Positions 62,528-64,000 of a DNA stretch of 64,000 bases are shown in pieces; within the stretch, counting starts at the first letter, position 1, and the number at the start of each line of letters is the position of its first letter. The stretch comes from Odoribacter sp. (GTDB lineage: Bacteria > Bacteroidota > Bacteroidia > Bacteroidales > Prolixibacteraceae). A program made the translations under genes and the position numbers. The stretch spans positions 1 through 64,000 of the forward strand of contig PNOH01000011.1 in assembly GCA_013824715.1 (NCBI GenBank). The letters run 5' to 3'. The notes under the pieces were generated by a model, which ran no database searches, was not told the DNA's origin, and worked only from the letters and a program-made list of their open reading frames with translations.

Positions 62528-63874
62528 CTACGACAAATGGGCGACGCGCCGGTATGTATATTTTAGCCTGAAGCCAAATAAAACAGCCGCTGTGCCAAGT
62601 CCAAATACAAAACCGATCCAAACACCCGGTGATCCCAGATTAAATACAAAGGCAAGCAAATAACTTATAGGCAGGCTAACCACGATGTATGAGAAAAATG
62701 CAATAAACATTGGAATTCTTACATCGGCCATTCCACGCAAAGCGCCCAACAAAACAACCTGTACTCCATCGAAAATCTGAAAAAGTGCGCCAACAACCAA
62801 CAATCCCGCTGCAAGCCTGATTACTTCAGGATCGTTTGTAAACAAGAGTGGAAGCTGATTGCGCAATACTACAAATAGAATTCCCATCAGCGACATAAAA
62901 GCAATCACAATATGCAGCGATGCGAATACGACATGTTTTAGCTCATTCCGGTCGCGATCGCCAAAGGCATGGCTCACCCTGATGGTTGTCCCCGAAGCCA
63001 AACCAAACGAAATCATGTAAGTCATCCCGGCCATCCCGATAGCAACCTGATGACCAGCCAGCGCCTCTTTCGAAATCCATCCCAACATAATGGCGCCAAC
63101 ACTAAAGGCCAAAATTTCGATAATCATTTGCATCCCGATTGATAATCCGACAGATAACATTCGCATAATTTTTTTAATTTCAAATCCTGCTTTTTTTGCC
63201 GAATAAAAGTAAACCTTGAACGATGGCCTTTTTAGAATAATCAGGAGAAAAATGACCGGCATAATCAATCTTGCAATCAAAGTTGCATAACCGGCGCCAT
63301 TCAGTCCGAGAGCAGGAAATCCCAATTTACCGAATATCAGGATATAATTAAGGCCAATATTCACCAGATTGGCAATAATGGTGATGATCATGGCAATTTT
63401 TGTATTGCCAACCCCTTCAAAAAATTGCTTCATTGAAAAGAAAATCATCATGGGTAAAAGAGAGGCTACCTGAATCAAAAAATATGGAATTGCTGCCCGT
63501 ACAACCTCTTCGCTCTGTCCCATTCGTCCCATAAAGAAAACAACCGACGACATGAGCAAACAAAGCAACACAGCGGAAATAAAATGCACCAAAACGCCAT
63601 TTTTAAGCCATCCTCCAACTCCACCCGGATTTTGTGAGTTGAATGATTGCCCAACCAGAGGAGTTATGCCCAAAGTTATGCCCAGTCCAAATAACATTCC
63701 CACATGAAAGACATTGATTGCAAACGAAGAAGCAGCAAGTTCGATAGTACCGACGTGACCAACCATCATAGTGTCGGCCAGATTAACAGTCACTTGCCCT
63801 ATCTGTGCAAAAATGACAGGAATGGCTAGTGTCAGATTTTTTCGGTAAACAGGTAAATAGTCAGAAATAGTCAC
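62528..63874 (-). CDS. MATE-family multidrug efflux transporter
   Basis: 448 aa with 12 helices. Cation-coupled drug/metabolite export. QIGQVTVNLADTMMVGHVGT near residue 25 is the MATE N-terminal signature; LGITPLVGQSFNSQNPGG near residue 68 and QIFDGVQVVLLGALRGMADV near residue 365 are the counterpart of the second bundle. NorM/DinF-like in length. Substrate unknown. Single gene at the right end; I see no gene in 63875-64000, which contains only its upstream region. Confidence 0.93.
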   Translation of the reverse strand: MTISDYLPVYRKNLTLAIPVIFAQIGQVTVNLADTMMVGHVGTIELAASSFAINVFHVGMLFGLGITLGITPLVGQSFNSQNPGGVGGWLKNGVLVHFISAVLLCLLMSSVVFFMGRMGQSEEVVRAAIPYFLIQVASLLPMMIFFSMKQFFEGVGNTKIAMIITIIANLVNIGLNYILIFGKLGFPALGLNGAGYATLIARLIMPVIFLLIILKRPSFKVYFYSAKKAGFEIKKIMRMLSVGLSIGMQMIIEILAFSVGAIMLGWISKEALAGHQVAIGMAGMTYMISFGLASGTTIRVSHAFGDRDRNELKHVVFASLHIVIAFMSLMGILFVVLRNQLPLLFTNDPEVIRLAAGLLVVGALFQIFDGVQVVLLGALRGMADVRIPMFIAFFSYIVVSLPISYLLAFVFNLGSPGVWIGFVFGLGTAAVLFGFRLKYTYRRVAHLS

Positions 63875-64000
63875 AACTTTATATTCACAATTTCAGGCAA
63901 AAGAAAGCAATTTATAACGAAAACCAATAGCTGAATTTGACCATAAATACATTTTGGGATTTCACATTAGGGATATTGATAAAGCTTTTCCAGATTGACT

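Overview
The window reads as a chromosome segment of a Bacteroidota bacterium, most likely Bacteroidales/Marinilabiliales. The signs are perfect TTTG-N19-TAnnTTTG promoters, the rpsF-rpsR-rplI operon, a uppS-bamA-ompH-ompH envelope operon, a giant Ig-like/SprB-repeat surface protein, a UpxY-type NusG paralogue and DUF1080/Tat-oxidoreductase sugar genes. Species cannot be told from the sequence alone. Function calls come from reading motifs; no database search was run.

Layout. 1-5385 (-) is the 5' part of a giant repeat adhesin that runs off the left edge and carries one in-frame TAG at codon 71. 5.7-8.0 kb holds the ribosomal protein operon and an outer-membrane protein. 8.0-13.2 kb holds sucA-sucB (2-oxoglutarate dehydrogenase). 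A HEPN/MNT gene pair sits at the sucB 3' end, flanked by a second, diverged copy of that 3' end. 13.4-28.2 kb is mostly housekeeping: UMF1 transporter, PlsC-like acyltransferase, murI, the BamA/OmpH/UppS operon, nadK, pdxJ and malQ. At 28.2-29.4 kb lies a PAS protein whose C-terminus looks borrowed from an AAA ATPase.

29.7-35.4 kb holds a GH51 arabinofuranosidase, tRNA-Lys with its terminator, what looks like a shrunken ORF-less group II intron directly behind that terminator, and a three-gene 2,3-diamino-sugar cassette ending in a UpxY-like antiterminator. 35.7-38.9 kb holds a Crp/Fnr regulator divergent from an atypical heme-copper reductase: subunit II lacks the CuA ligands, and subunit I has Asp where the helix-VI CuB His is expected. 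This pattern fits the unusual NO reductases (gNOR/sNOR-like). 39-43 kb holds sulfate activation genes (cysD, cysN with a degenerate APS-kinase domain) and an FkbM methyltransferase. 43-44.5 kb is a small redox group.

44.6-52.8 kb looks like an oxidative sugar-processing locus: PmoA-like protein, Tat-exported Gfo/Idh/MocA oxidoreductase, tandem DUF1080 protein, SSS symporter, zinc alcohol dehydrogenase and a second Gfo/Idh/MocA enzyme. A MITE-like element with 31-bp imperfect terminal inverted repeats lies inside it. 52.8-64 kb holds a metallophosphoesterase, a BrnTA toxin-antitoxin pair, a half DEAD-box helicase, mutS2, a PspC protein, tex, a Tat-type sugar isomerase and a MATE transporter.

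The observations I rate highest are the CuA-less, Asp-substituted NO-reductase-like operon with its palindromic operator candidate, the ORF-less group II intron behind the tRNA terminator, the two sucB alleles around the HEPN/MNT pair, the PAS-ATPase chimera, the single amber codon in the giant adhesin, and the MITE-like element.
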